Shown: positions 7,740-15,607 of the stretch, in pieces
Layout of the letters: every line of letters starts with the position of its first letter
Numbering within the stretch: the first letter of the stretch is position 1
Assembly (NCBI GenBank): GCA_046538945.1
Contig: JBKHHW010000066.1
Span: forward strand, 1 to 16,562
Direction: 5' to 3'
DNA from: JAEZKC01 sp046538945
Lineage (GTDB): Bacteria; Fibrobacterota; Chitinivibrionia; Chitinivibrionales; Chitinispirillaceae
DNA length: 16,562 bases
Program-made: the position numbers and the translations under genes
Notes under the pieces: model-generated
Database searches by the model: none
The model's input: the letters and a program-made list of their open reading frames with translations, nothing else
Told to the model about the DNA's origin: nothing

Positions 7740-9944
7740 ATGGATATTTCCCTCTTTCTACCCTCATCCTCAGTCGATGAAGCTGTCCATCACTTTTTGG
7801 ACAAGGTGCTCACTGTAAACCCGAAAGTGAGCACCGATCTCATCGAAAAGGCATTCCGCTTTTCCTGGAATGCGCACAAGGATCAGGTCCGGAAATCAGG
7901 CGAGCCGTTTCTGGCACATCCGGTTGCCGTTGCTCTTATTCTGGCAGAACAGAAACTCGATGCCGTCACTATCGCTTCAGGCCTCCTCCACGACGTAATA
8001 GAAGACACCATCATTCCCATAGAGGATCTGGAGAGAGAATTCGGAGAAGAGGTGGCGGTTCTGGTGGACGGAGTAACGAAGATCTGCACCTTCCAGATGA
8101 AAAGCCGTCAGGAGAGGCAGGCGGAGACCTACCGCAAGATGCTTCTCTCCATGGCCAAGGACCTGCGGGTCATCATAATCAAATTCGCCGACAGACTTCA
8201 CAATCTTCGCACCCTCAAATATCTCAAACCGGAGAGAATACGGGCCATTGCAGCCGAAACACTCGACATTTACGCTCCCCTTGCCCACCGTCTGGGAATG
8301 GCACGCATAAAATGGGAGCTTGAGGATCTGGCCTTCAAGCACCTCTACCCGGAAGAATACAAAGACATCGTCGCCAAAGTCGTCGCGAGCAGAATCGAAC
8401 GCGAATCGGTTATTGACGCGTTCACCATGCCGCTAAGGGCGAAACTGGATGAGGAGAACATTTCCGCAACGATCGCGGGGAGGCCAAAGCATTTCTACAG
8501 CATTTACCGCAAGATGATACAGAGAAACAAACCATTTGATGAAATCTACGATCTTCTGGCGATCAGAGTGATTGTCGACTCCATCAGAGATTGCTACCAT
8601 GTGCTGGGACTGGTGCATTCGTTGTGGACTCCCATACAGGACCGCTTCAAAGACTACATCAGCACCCCAAAATCAAACGGCTACCAGTCTCTGCACACCA
8701 CCATTTTCGGTGAGCAGGGCCAAGTTGTAGAGATGCAGATCCGCACCTGGGAGATGAACCAGACCGCTGAAGACGGAATCGCCGCCCATTGGCTGTACAA
8801 AAGTGGTGATCAGGTATCCGGGCTCAGCAAAGATGATAAAGCCCTCATCTGGCTCAAAAACCTTATCGAATGGCAGAAAGACCTTACAGACTCCACCGAA
8901 TTCTACGAATTTTTTAAAATCGATCTCTTCCATGCCGAAATTTTCGTGTTTACCCCAAAGGGCGACCTGATTTCGCTTCCCAAAGGAGCGACGGTGCTTG
9001 ACTTCGCCTTTTCGGTGCACACTCATCTGGGTATCCACTGCATCGGTGCCAAGGTTGACGGAAAGATTGAGCCCATCAATAAAATGCTCAAAAGCGGCCA
9101 GACGGTCGAAATAATGCACCTGAATTCCAAAACCCCTTCGATAGACTGGCTCAGGGAAGTCAAGACGCCCAAGGCACGGAGCGCAATCAGACGATGGCTC
9201 AAAAATACAGGTAAACAGGAAAGCATAGACCTGGGCAAGAAAATTGTCCAGACGTCATATAAAAAACTTCACGCCAGCACATCACTGAATGACCATGTCC
9301 CCGGATTGCTGCAGTTTCTGGGCGTTGGCAATCTTGACCGCCTCTACGAGCTGGTCGGGAGCGGTGAACTCCCCATAAGCAAGGTGATGCAGTATTTCCA
9401 GGTGCGGAAAGTCAAAAAGAACGTCTCCTCGAACATGGTTTCAAGGTTGATGGACACGTTCACCGGACGAACCCAGGGAGTGCTGGTGGGGGGCAACGAC
9501 AATCTCATGGTCCGGTTCGCCAAATGCTGCAACCCCATTCCCGGCGATCCCATAGTCGGATTTGTAACCCGGGGAAGAGGAATTTCCATTCACCGGTCCG
9601 ACTGCTCTAATGTGGAAATATTCTCTGCCGATGAGGAGCGGAAAATAGAAGTCAGCTGGGACGATGGTGAGCAGAAAAGATACCAGGTCTCTCTGGAAGT
9701 GATCGGAACTGACCGTCCGGGACTGCTTCACGAGATAAGCCAGGTGTTTTCCGATTTCGGTGCGAATGTGACGGAAGGATCCATTAAGGCCTTGAGCCAT
9801 CAGGCCCGATGCAAATTCCAGATTGAAATCAGAAACCGTAACCAGCTCAAGCAGATTTTCAGGCGAGTTCAAAGAATCAAAGGAATTGAAAACGTTACCC
9901 GTGTAAAAGATTATATTAACTACCCTCAAGACAGTACACCATAA
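7740..9944 (+). CDS. spoT: Bifunctional (p)ppGpp synthetase/hydrolase (RelA/SpoT homologue)
   Basis: A long RSH enzyme (734 residues) that makes (p)ppGpp from ATP plus GDP/GTP and hydrolyses it, driving the stringent response. The hydrolase domain has the full HD set: His60 (LAHP), HDVIEDT at 84-90 and KFADRLHNLRTL with Asp151. The synthetase domain has GRPKHFYSIYRKM (247-259), YDLLAIRVIV, RFKDYISTPKSNGYQSLHT (302-320), EMQIRT and AEDGIAAHW. The RxKD form (RFKD) is that of bifunctional enzymes; RelA-only synthetases have ExDD. A TGS domain (about 400-460), a helical region, the conserved CC...H...C zinc-finger segment (KCCNPIPGDP ... HRSDC, 595-622) and a C-terminal ACT domain (about 648-722) follow, so ribosome and amino-acid sensing modules are intact. 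I use the ATG at 7740. The frame is open upstream to a TTG at 7677, but those residues precede the normal family N-terminus. It heads a probable operon with the three genes after it. Confidence 0.97.
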   Translation: MDISLFLPSSSVDEAVHHFLDKVLTVNPKVSTDLIEKAFRFSWNAHKDQVRKSGEPFLAHPVAVALILAEQKLDAVTIASGLLHDVIEDTIIPIEDLEREFGEEVAVLVDGVTKICTFQMKSRQERQAETYRKMLLSMAKDLRVIIIKFADRLHNLRTLKYLKPERIRAIAAETLDIYAPLAHRLGMARIKWELEDLAFKHLYPEEYKDIVAKVVASRIERESVIDAFTMPLRAKLDEENISATIAGRPKHFYSIYRKMIQRNKPFDEIYDLLAIRVIVDSIRDCYHVLGLVHSLWTPIQDRFKDYISTPKSNGYQSLHTTIFGEQGQVVEMQIRTWEMNQTAEDGIAAHWLYKSGDQVSGLSKDDKALIWLKNLIEWQKDLTDSTEFYEFFKIDLFHAEIFVFTPKGDLISLPKGATVLDFAFSVHTHLGIHCIGAKVDGKIEPINKMLKSGQTVEIMHLNSKTPSIDWLREVKTPKARSAIRRWLKNTGKQESIDLGKKIVQTSYKKLHASTSLNDHVPGLLQFLGVGNLDRLYELVGSGELPISKVMQYFQVRKVKKNVSSNMVSRLMDTFTGRTQGVLVGGNDNLMVRFAKCCNPIPGDPIVGFVTRGRGISIHRSDCSNVEIFSADEERKIEVSWDDGEQKRYQVSLEVIGTDRPGLLHEISQVFSDFGANVTEGSIKALSHQARCKFQIEIRNRNQLKQIFRRVQRIKGIENVTRVKDYINYPQDSTP

Positions 9945-9949
9945 GAGGA
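9943..9949 (+). promoter_or_regulatory. Ribosome binding site of the DUF4388 gene
   Basis: AAGAGGA lies 10 bases before the ATG at 9960 and overlaps the spoT stop codon. It supports this start and co-transcription with spoT. Confidence 0.55.
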
Positions 9950-9959
9950 TGGGTATATT

Positions 9960-10409
9960 ATGGTTTTATTGAATGCTCCAAGCTGGATCATGATCAGTGG
10001 AACGCTGTGCGGGATGCTCACCGGGCTGGGTATCGCTTTCATGCACAGAAGAAAACAGATGCCCCAGTCGGGTATCCAGGGGCAGTACAACACCAGTTTC
10101 GTCTTTTCGGGTAATCTGAAGCAGACGACACTGCTGGATGCCATTCAGTTTCTGGAAATCGGCAGAAGAGAAGGGGTGCTCCATATCTATTCAGGCCGCA
10201 GAAAAGGTTACCTGACGTTCTGCAAGGGGCAGGTCGTGGACGGTTTCTACAGAAATGAAGTGGGGCGGGAAGCCATCTTCCAGATGCTTTCATTGGAAGA
10301 AGGCGATTTCTATTTTGAGCCCAAGACAATAACTCAGCCTAAACTTATTTCTGAATCAATAATGGACATTGCATTTGAATGGGATGCACGAAGAATGGAG
10401 AATGAGTAA
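9960..10409 (+). CDS. Membrane-anchored DUF4388 (PATAN-type) protein
   Basis: A 149-residue protein with one membrane segment (about 8-28), followed by HRRK, so the rest should face the cytoplasm. Residues about 47-140 match the DUF4388/PATAN pattern: FSGNLKQTTLLDAIQFLEIG, then REGVLHIY, GYLTFCKGQVVDGFY, GREAIFQMLSLEEGDFYFEP. This domain is found with response regulators, GTPase-activating modules and gliding or motility regulators, mostly as a protein-interaction module. Its biochemical role is not well defined. The gene begins 15 bases after spoT ends and its stop shares one base with the prs start (TAATG), so it is translationally tied to alarmone and PRPP genes. A link to regulating them is inference. 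Confidence 0.85.
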   Translation: MVLLNAPSWIMISGTLCGMLTGLGIAFMHRRKQMPQSGIQGQYNTSFVFSGNLKQTTLLDAIQFLEIGRREGVLHIYSGRRKGYLTFCKGQVVDGFYRNEVGREAIFQMLSLEEGDFYFEPKTITQPKLISESIMDIAFEWDARRMENE

Positions 10410-11356
10410 TGACAGGTTCCCTCAAGATTTTTTCCGGTAATGCCAACCTACCATTAGCCAAATCCATCTGCAGACACGCCGGTGTGGAACTGGGTAAGAC
10501 TGAAATCGTCAGATTCAGCAATGAAAACATCAAGGTCAAAATCTGTGACAGTGTGCGCGGACAGGATGTCTTCATTATCCAGCCATCCTGCACTCCCGTA
10601 AATGACGGGATTATGGAACTTTTGATAATGATTGATGCTGTAAAGCACGCCAGTGCTGCCCGTATCACGGCCGTTGTTCCCTATTTTCCGTACGTGCGCT
10701 CTGACAAAAAAGATGAACCGCGCATTTCCATCACTGCACGCCTCATGGCCGATCTGCTCGAAACCGCCGGTGCTGACCGGGTTATGACCATGAACCTGCA
10801 CTCCCCTCAGATTCAGGGGTTTTTCAGAATACCTGTGGACCACCTCCTGGCAGGAAAACTGCTCTGCGAACACTTTCAGAACTGCGGTACAGACGACTGT
10901 GTAGTTGTTGCTCCGGATGCCGGCAGTGCAAAACGGGCCGGAGCGTATGCGATCCGGTTGGGACTGCCTCTGGCCATACTCGACAAAAGACGCAGTGATG
11001 ATTCTGAAAAACCAGCCATCCACAACGTGATAGGTAATGTGGAAGGCAAGCGGGCGATAATTTTCGATGATGAAATCGCTTCAGGCGGCTCTATTCTGGA
11101 AGTGGTCAAAGCCCTCGAGAGTTTGGGTGTAAGCGAAATTCAGGCCTGCTGTGTGCATCCGGTACTTTCCGGCAAGGCCAAGGAAAAACTCAGCAACTCT
11201 CCACTTTCCAAACTTGTGGTCACCGACACTGTATACATCCCCGAAGAAAAAAAATTCCCCAAGCTGGAAGTTATCTCCGTGGCAGAGCTTTTCGCCCGGG
11301 CAATAACCTATACCAATAGGGGGATATCCATCAGCGGTCTGTACAACGGGTATTGA
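10409..11356 (+). CDS. prs: Ribose-phosphate pyrophosphokinase (PRPP synthetase)
   Basis: Makes PRPP from ribose 5-phosphate and ATP for nucleotide, histidine, tryptophan and NAD synthesis. At 315 residues it has normal length. Visible family features are FSNENIKVKICDSVRGQDVF near the N-terminus, PYFPYVRSDKKDEPRISI (ATP and ribose phosphate region), a metal-site histidine in MTMNLHSPQIQGFF, the VVAPDAGSAKRA segment and the PRPP loop AIIFDDEIASGGSI. The last differs from the classical VDDMIDTGGT, and the usual RQD after PYFGYA is RSD here, so this is a divergent branch, but the two loop aspartates and the GG are kept. GGAG at 10397-10400 lies 8 bases before the ATG. The start overlaps the DUF4388 stop and the stop overlaps the start of the pseudouridine synthase gene. 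Confidence 0.93.
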   Translation: MTGSLKIFSGNANLPLAKSICRHAGVELGKTEIVRFSNENIKVKICDSVRGQDVFIIQPSCTPVNDGIMELLIMIDAVKHASAARITAVVPYFPYVRSDKKDEPRISITARLMADLLETAGADRVMTMNLHSPQIQGFFRIPVDHLLAGKLLCEHFQNCGTDDCVVVAPDAGSAKRAGAYAIRLGLPLAILDKRRSDDSEKPAIHNVIGNVEGKRAIIFDDEIASGGSILEVVKALESLGVSEIQACCVHPVLSGKAKEKLSNSPLSKLVVTDTVYIPEEKKFPKLEVISVAELFARAITYTNRGISISGLYNGY

Positions 11357-12324
11357 TGATAACTTTCACCGCAGGACCTTCTGAAGCCGGTTCACGTCTG
11401 GACCGGCTTCTTCGCAAAAGAATGCCCCTGATGAGCCTTCCTCAGATCTACGGACTGATCCGCCGGGGAGATGTCAGGGTAAACGGAAAAAAGGTCAAAC
11501 AGAGTCATCGTCTGGCCGAAGGTGAACATCTGGAAATCAAAGTTGAAGAATCTGAGTTCCAGACTGAACATAAAACAGACGTTTCGATTCTCAAACTCAC
11601 CAAAACCGATTTCTTCAGGAAAAACTTCAATATTCTTTTTGAAGATGATTCCATTCTGGTATGCAACAAACCTGCAGGACTGGTGGTTCACTCCGGATCG
11701 GGGCACCTCAGCGGCGACAACCTGGTTGATCTGGCGACAGCCTACGTTTTATCCAAAAAAAACCAAACTCAAGAACAGCACATCCCCGTTCTCATGCACA
11801 GACTGGACCGCGACACTTCAGGGGTCATTCTGCTCGCAAAGCATAAGGGTGTAGTCCGTCAGCTTCATGACCTGATGCGCAAGGGCGATTTCACCAAACA
11901 ATATCTCGCTGTAAGTCACAACCGCCCTCCGGAGTTCGAGGATACAATAACCCTGAATATAAAAAGAACCGACCGTTCCTCCCGTGGTATGAAAATGACC
12001 GTGGAGGAAACAGGAAGGGAATCCAGAAGTACTTACCGGCTGCTCGAGTATCAAAATAACCTCTCAATGGTGGAGGTGTTTCTTCATACTGGCAAAACCC
12101 ATCAGATCAGAGTTCACATGGCTCATCTCAAGTCACCCATCCTGGGCGATCAGCGGTATGGATCAAAAGAGCTGGACCAAAAGACCTTCTCCACACACTC
12201 ACTCCCAAAACGCCTCTATCTACATGCTCAGAAACTGACCTTTCCTCATCCATTCACAAAAAAGATGACAACCATCACGGCACCAGTTCCAAAAGAATTC
12301 AGAAAAGTCTTCGAAACGCTGTGA
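11356..12324 (+). CDS. rluC: RluA-family 23S rRNA pseudouridine synthase, RluC-like
   Basis: Converts specific uridines of 23S rRNA to pseudouridine. The protein has 322 residues from the ATG at 11356 (TGATG overlap with prs). An S4 RNA-binding domain (about 12-60: RLDRLLRKRM ... LIRRGDVRVNGKKV) comes first. The catalytic domain follows, with ILFEDDSILVCNKPAGLVVH, the active-site motif HRLDRDTSG at 148-156 (nucleophile Asp151), KQYLAV, and the late motif HTGKTHQIRVHMAH. The spacing and the VVHSGSG segment look more like RluC than RluA or RluD; the exact target uridines cannot be assigned by eye. A TTG at 11353 could add one residue. A run of eight A (11755-11762) lies in the coding region. 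Probable last gene of the spoT operon; I see no clear terminator behind it. Confidence 0.93.
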   Translation: MITFTAGPSEAGSRLDRLLRKRMPLMSLPQIYGLIRRGDVRVNGKKVKQSHRLAEGEHLEIKVEESEFQTEHKTDVSILKLTKTDFFRKNFNILFEDDSILVCNKPAGLVVHSGSGHLSGDNLVDLATAYVLSKKNQTQEQHIPVLMHRLDRDTSGVILLAKHKGVVRQLHDLMRKGDFTKQYLAVSHNRPPEFEDTITLNIKRTDRSSRGMKMTVEETGRESRSTYRLLEYQNNLSMVEVFLHTGKTHQIRVHMAHLKSPILGDQRYGSKELDQKTFSTHSLPKRLYLHAQKLTFPHPFTKKMTTITAPVPKEFRKVFETL

Positions 12325-12340
12325 TCACAAAGACATAGAA

Positions 12341-12369
12341 TTGCCAATGCAGCCACCATGTTTTATATA
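12341..12369 (+). promoter_or_regulatory. Sigma-70-like promoter candidate for the Ser/Thr kinase
   Basis: TTGCCA (12341-12346) and TATATA (12364-12369) are separated by 17 bases. Transcription would begin near 12376, about 50 bases before the kinase ATG. It lies in the gap after the pseudouridine synthase gene, suggesting the kinase is a separate transcription unit. Confidence 0.45.
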
Positions 12370-12425
12370 TAGTATAGGGTTACCACATCTGCCTTTTCTT
12401 GAAGTTCTGATTTAAGCACAGGGTT

Positions 12426-15194
12426 ATGACTATAATTATCCCCAGCCTTGACCCCCTTTCGCCTCAGGAAGCCAGCAAAGGCAGTTTTCGTATCAAAAAC
12501 ATGCTGTCCTCCATGAAGAGGACGTTTTTGTCTATCGGCACAATGATAGGCAAATACCGCATAATAGAAGAAATCGACCGGGGTGGGATGGCTGTAGTCT
12601 ACAAGGCTATGCAGCTTGACCTTGAGCGTGAAGTGGCTCTCAAGGTAATGCCTGCCAACATCACTATCAATTATCGCTTTGTCGAGCGGTTCCTCAGTGA
12701 AGCCCATGCGGTAGCAAAACTCAACCACCCCTTCATCGTCAGAATCTACGAAGTCGCGGTAGAGAACAATATCTACTATTTGGCGATGGAGCACATCGCG
12801 GGGAAAAACCTCTACTACCACCTGCATGAGAACAAACCCAAGCTGGTGGATGTACTTGAAATAATTTCCAGGCTTGCCGAAGCGCTCTCTTATGCCCATG
12901 AGCAGAAAATCATTCATAGGGACCTCAAACTGAACAATGTGATCATGAAGGATCAGCTCACCCCGGTCCTTATCGATTTTGGTCTGGCTAAAGCCATGGA
13001 GGAGGCGGACGGGGGAATAACCAGAACGGGCGAAATCATGGGCTCTCCGGCGTACATGGCCCCGGAACGCCTGCAGGGCGGATCCGTGGATCACCGAAGC
13101 GATATCTGCTCCCTGGGCATAATGCTCTATGAAATGCTCACGTTCAAGAACCCCTACCTGGATCAGAGAAATTTGCACCAGACGACTCTGAACGTCATGG
13201 AAGCCAATCCGATACCTCCCAGAAAACTGGTACCCTGGCTTCCCCCGGAAATCGAAGCCATCACCCTTAAAGCCATGGCCAAAGATCCGGACATGCGCTA
13301 TCAGTCAATGGAGGAATTCAAAGCGGATATCAAACGGTATCAAAACGGCGATTCGGTGCTGGCGAAACCTCCGTCTACCTGGTCTTTGATCGGACGTTTT
13401 TTCCGCCGGCACTGGGCCCCGTTTGTAATCGGATTTCTGATACTGATCTTTTCAGGTATTTTTGCCGCTAACCTCTACATTCAGAGTCAGAGAGAACAGT
13501 CTCACTGGCAACTGGTATATACAGATGCATCCCAGGTATCAGATGAATGGCTCTTTTTCGGTAGCAATGCTGATAAAGGGTGGGAATCCAAAAACGGAAA
13601 GCTGATTGCCTCTTCAGAAGGTTTCTCCTATGCGAGACTCGAGAGGAGATTTAACCGGGACGTGCTTATTGAGCTTGAAGTGCAGGCAACGGAACGGGAT
13701 CTGTTCAACTGCGGAGTATTTCTTTTCGGCGACAGCCCGGCCAGCTCCTATGGCATTCACCTGAACCGGGGGGGGAAAGGTGAGAGCGGGATCACATTTC
13801 CCGGAAGCAGCTTTCTTTTCCAAAATATCGAGGCGGGGAAAGTCCCCTGGCAGAAAAAGAACAAGGTGGTGATCGAGAGAATACAGAATTCACTCTCCTT
13901 GATTGTCAATGAGGTTCAGGTGGCCAAAGTTTTCGATTTCTTTCCGCCGCTTGGAAAGGGGCATGAGAAGATCGGTTTTTTTGTAAACGGCAGCGGCGCT
14001 TCCTTCAGCCAACTCAACGTCTATCGTCGTGCCATACCACTGGTTCCAAGACCCACGCTTATAGCTGACCGGTTCTGGGAGCGGGGCGACTTCGAGGGGG
14101 CAATCGAGGAATACAAGGGATTGATGGTCGATCAATCGGTGCTTGATCTGGGCAAGGAACTGCGTGTGAAAATAGCGGATTGTCAAATACGGCTCGGCCA
14201 GTATGATGAGGCAATCAAAACCCTGACCGAGTGCGACAGCATAAAAGGCAGTGAGGCTCTGGATTCCCGGGCCATTTTCCTGACCGGCCTGGCCTACTAC
14301 AGATTGGGTCTGCACGGCAAAGCAGACAGCATGTTCACCAGAGTTGCGAAAAGCTACAATGCCAATCCGGTAAACTTTTCCATAATGGCAACAATGCTTG
14401 CCCGGTGTGCCGAGGAGATTCAAAAGGGTGATATCGAAGAAGCGGAAAAGGACATCAAGCATTTCGCGACACTCTACCCCCGTTTTTCCACTCAATGGGG
14501 GAATCTTCACCTTAAAATTCTCGACTATCATTCTCGCAGGGGCAAGCTCAAAAGAGCCATCAAAACAGCAAAAGAGATTTCGACTCTATACTATCCTAAT
14601 CACGAAGTGCTGGCCAAGTCCAAGACTGCCTTGGGGAAGGCTTACCTAAGAAGCGGAATGACAAAAGAGGCTTCCGAAAAGTTCAACCAGTGTGCTCACA
14701 CCCACGTTACATCAGATAATGTCTGGGAAGCCTGGTTGGGTCTTGCGGAAATTTACGAGTACGATTTCGCTTACTCGCACGCTCTTGCTCTTTATGACAA
14801 GATCAGAAAAGAATGTCCCTCCACATCGGTCATCTCATGGATGGCTGCCATAAAAGCGGGCGAGCTGGCGGTAAATGATTCAACACCGCTGGATTCCGTA
14901 TCACTCTTCAAAGAAGTAATTGAATCCCCACACCCCTTCCCCCTTCCCCGCATGATAGCCAATTACTACCTGGGCAACATATCGGAGCAGGAGTTCAATG
15001 AAAAATGGCAGTTTCTGTTTCCCTCTGATCCCAATTACCTCTTCTATACAGCCCGAAAAAATGCTCTGCTCAGAAACAGAAGATCCGCTTCATACTATCT
15101 GCATAGACTAAAGACAAAACTTCCCTCCACCTCCTGGAGCTATTTCCGGGTGATAAAGATCCTGCACGACATCAACCGCTGGAAACCGCTCTAA
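12426..15194 (+). CDS. Receptor-like Ser/Thr protein kinase with extracytoplasmic beta-sandwich and TPR array
   Basis: A 922-residue Hanks-type kinase. The cytoplasmic kinase domain (about 44-305) has the Gly loop IDRGGMAVVYKA, Lys73 in EVALKVM, HRDLKLNN with Asp166 (Leu where Pro is usual), DFG at 184-186 and GSPAYMAPERL, so it should be active. A basic stretch (FFRRHW) leads into one membrane helix (about 331-351). The outer part begins with a predicted beta-rich domain (about 360-538) resembling LamG/concanavalin-like or DUF1080-type sandwiches: a 'DEWLFFGS ... WESKNGKLIAS' entry, then 'LIVNEVQVAKVFDF' and 'KIGFFVNGSGASFSQLNVY' strands. Roughly seven TPR-like helix pairs (about 545-900) follow. 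The start at 12426 has AGGG five bases upstream. Later in-frame ATGs at 12501, 12513 and 12543 would still keep the kinase domain. A run of eight G (13768-13775) sits in the beta-domain. Ligand and substrates are unknown. The last codon lies 4 bp from the convergent small gene. Confidence 0.93.
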   Translation: MTIIIPSLDPLSPQEASKGSFRIKNMLSSMKRTFLSIGTMIGKYRIIEEIDRGGMAVVYKAMQLDLEREVALKVMPANITINYRFVERFLSEAHAVAKLNHPFIVRIYEVAVENNIYYLAMEHIAGKNLYYHLHENKPKLVDVLEIISRLAEALSYAHEQKIIHRDLKLNNVIMKDQLTPVLIDFGLAKAMEEADGGITRTGEIMGSPAYMAPERLQGGSVDHRSDICSLGIMLYEMLTFKNPYLDQRNLHQTTLNVMEANPIPPRKLVPWLPPEIEAITLKAMAKDPDMRYQSMEEFKADIKRYQNGDSVLAKPPSTWSLIGRFFRRHWAPFVIGFLILIFSGIFAANLYIQSQREQSHWQLVYTDASQVSDEWLFFGSNADKGWESKNGKLIASSEGFSYARLERRFNRDVLIELEVQATERDLFNCGVFLFGDSPASSYGIHLNRGGKGESGITFPGSSFLFQNIEAGKVPWQKKNKVVIERIQNSLSLIVNEVQVAKVFDFFPPLGKGHEKIGFFVNGSGASFSQLNVYRRAIPLVPRPTLIADRFWERGDFEGAIEEYKGLMVDQSVLDLGKELRVKIADCQIRLGQYDEAIKTLTECDSIKGSEALDSRAIFLTGLAYYRLGLHGKADSMFTRVAKSYNANPVNFSIMATMLARCAEEIQKGDIEEAEKDIKHFATLYPRFSTQWGNLHLKILDYHSRRGKLKRAIKTAKEISTLYYPNHEVLAKSKTALGKAYLRSGMTKEASEKFNQCAHTHVTSDNVWEAWLGLAEIYEYDFAYSHALALYDKIRKECPSTSVISWMAAIKAGELAVNDSTPLDSVSLFKEVIESPHPFPLPRMIANYYLGNISEQEFNEKWQFLFPSDPNYLFYTARKNALLRNRRSASYYLHRLKTKLPSTSWSYFRVIKILHDINRWKPL

Positions 15195-15198
15195 AATC

Positions 15199-15462
15199 TC
15201 AGCGCAGCGTCGTCTGATAAACAAACAGCGCCAGAAGCCCCAGAAGTGAGATGAAAGATACAACTCTGATCAGCTTAAACCAGACGATCCGTTTATCCTG
15301 AGGTTCTGTTTCAGATTCCCTGTCTGCTTTGAGACGATCACCATAGAAACCTTGCTCCTTCTGTGGTGTCTTTTTTTCCGGGGAAGAGCCGCTTGAGAGG
15401 ATTTCTTGCAGATTCTGCTCGAACAGATCCTTTTCTTCTCTTTTTTTGTCCTGATCAGCCAT
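15199..15462 (-). CDS. Small tail-anchored membrane protein, function unknown
   Basis: An 87-residue protein that I do not recognise. The first 57 residues are strongly charged and likely disordered (MADQDKKREEKDLFEQNLQE at the start, many Glu/Lys/Gln). A single hydrophobic helix (about 65-83, FKLIRVVSFISLLGLLALFV) then ends four residues from the C-terminus, so it should be a tail-anchored inner-membrane protein with its charged part in the cytoplasm. AAAGGA (plus-strand TCCTTT, 15470-15475) lies 7 bases before the ATG and supports the start. It runs convergent to the kinase gene with a 4-bp gap. The charged N-terminal part could be a protein-binding tail, but nothing shows a partner. Confidence 0.75.
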   Translation of the reverse strand: MADQDKKREEKDLFEQNLQEILSSGSSPEKKTPQKEQGFYGDRLKADRESETEPQDKRIVWFKLIRVVSFISLLGLLALFVYQTTLR

Positions 15463-15529
15463 GGAATGGTCCTTTGTTTGCTGTTTTGCGAAGGCTGGAA
15501 CCCTTTATATCTTTTTTATATTCAAAAGC

Positions 15530-15558
15530 TTGACCATAAATCACTATTAGGTTATTTT
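15530..15558 (+). promoter_or_regulatory. Sigma-70-like promoter candidate for the PHP gene
   Basis: TTGACC (15530-15535) and TATTTT (15553-15558) are separated by 17 bases in an AT-rich divergent intergenic region of 145 bases (15463-15607). Transcription would begin near 15566, about 40 bases before the PHP ATG. The promoter of the minus-strand small gene must lie in the same interval, but I could not pick a convincing one. Confidence 0.42.
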
Positions 15559-15607
15559 AACTTTTCTGTAACTGAACAATACACTTAGATGATAAACTAG
15601 AAAAAGG

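Noticed and set aside
11247..11254. A8 run in prs as a programmed slippage site (a similar A8 is at 11755-11762 in rluC)
   Set aside because: Both genes are intact housekeeping genes, A8 runs are common in AAA-rich Lys codons, and no alternative product is suggested.
12321..12328. GTGATCAC palindrome at the end of the pseudouridine synthase gene
   Set aside because: It is only 8 bp, overlaps the stop codon and has no loop or U-run; expected by chance.
12363..13178. 271-codon minus-strand reading frame opposite the kinase domain
   Set aside because: The opposite strand encodes unmistakable kinase motifs here, and this frame shows no domain.
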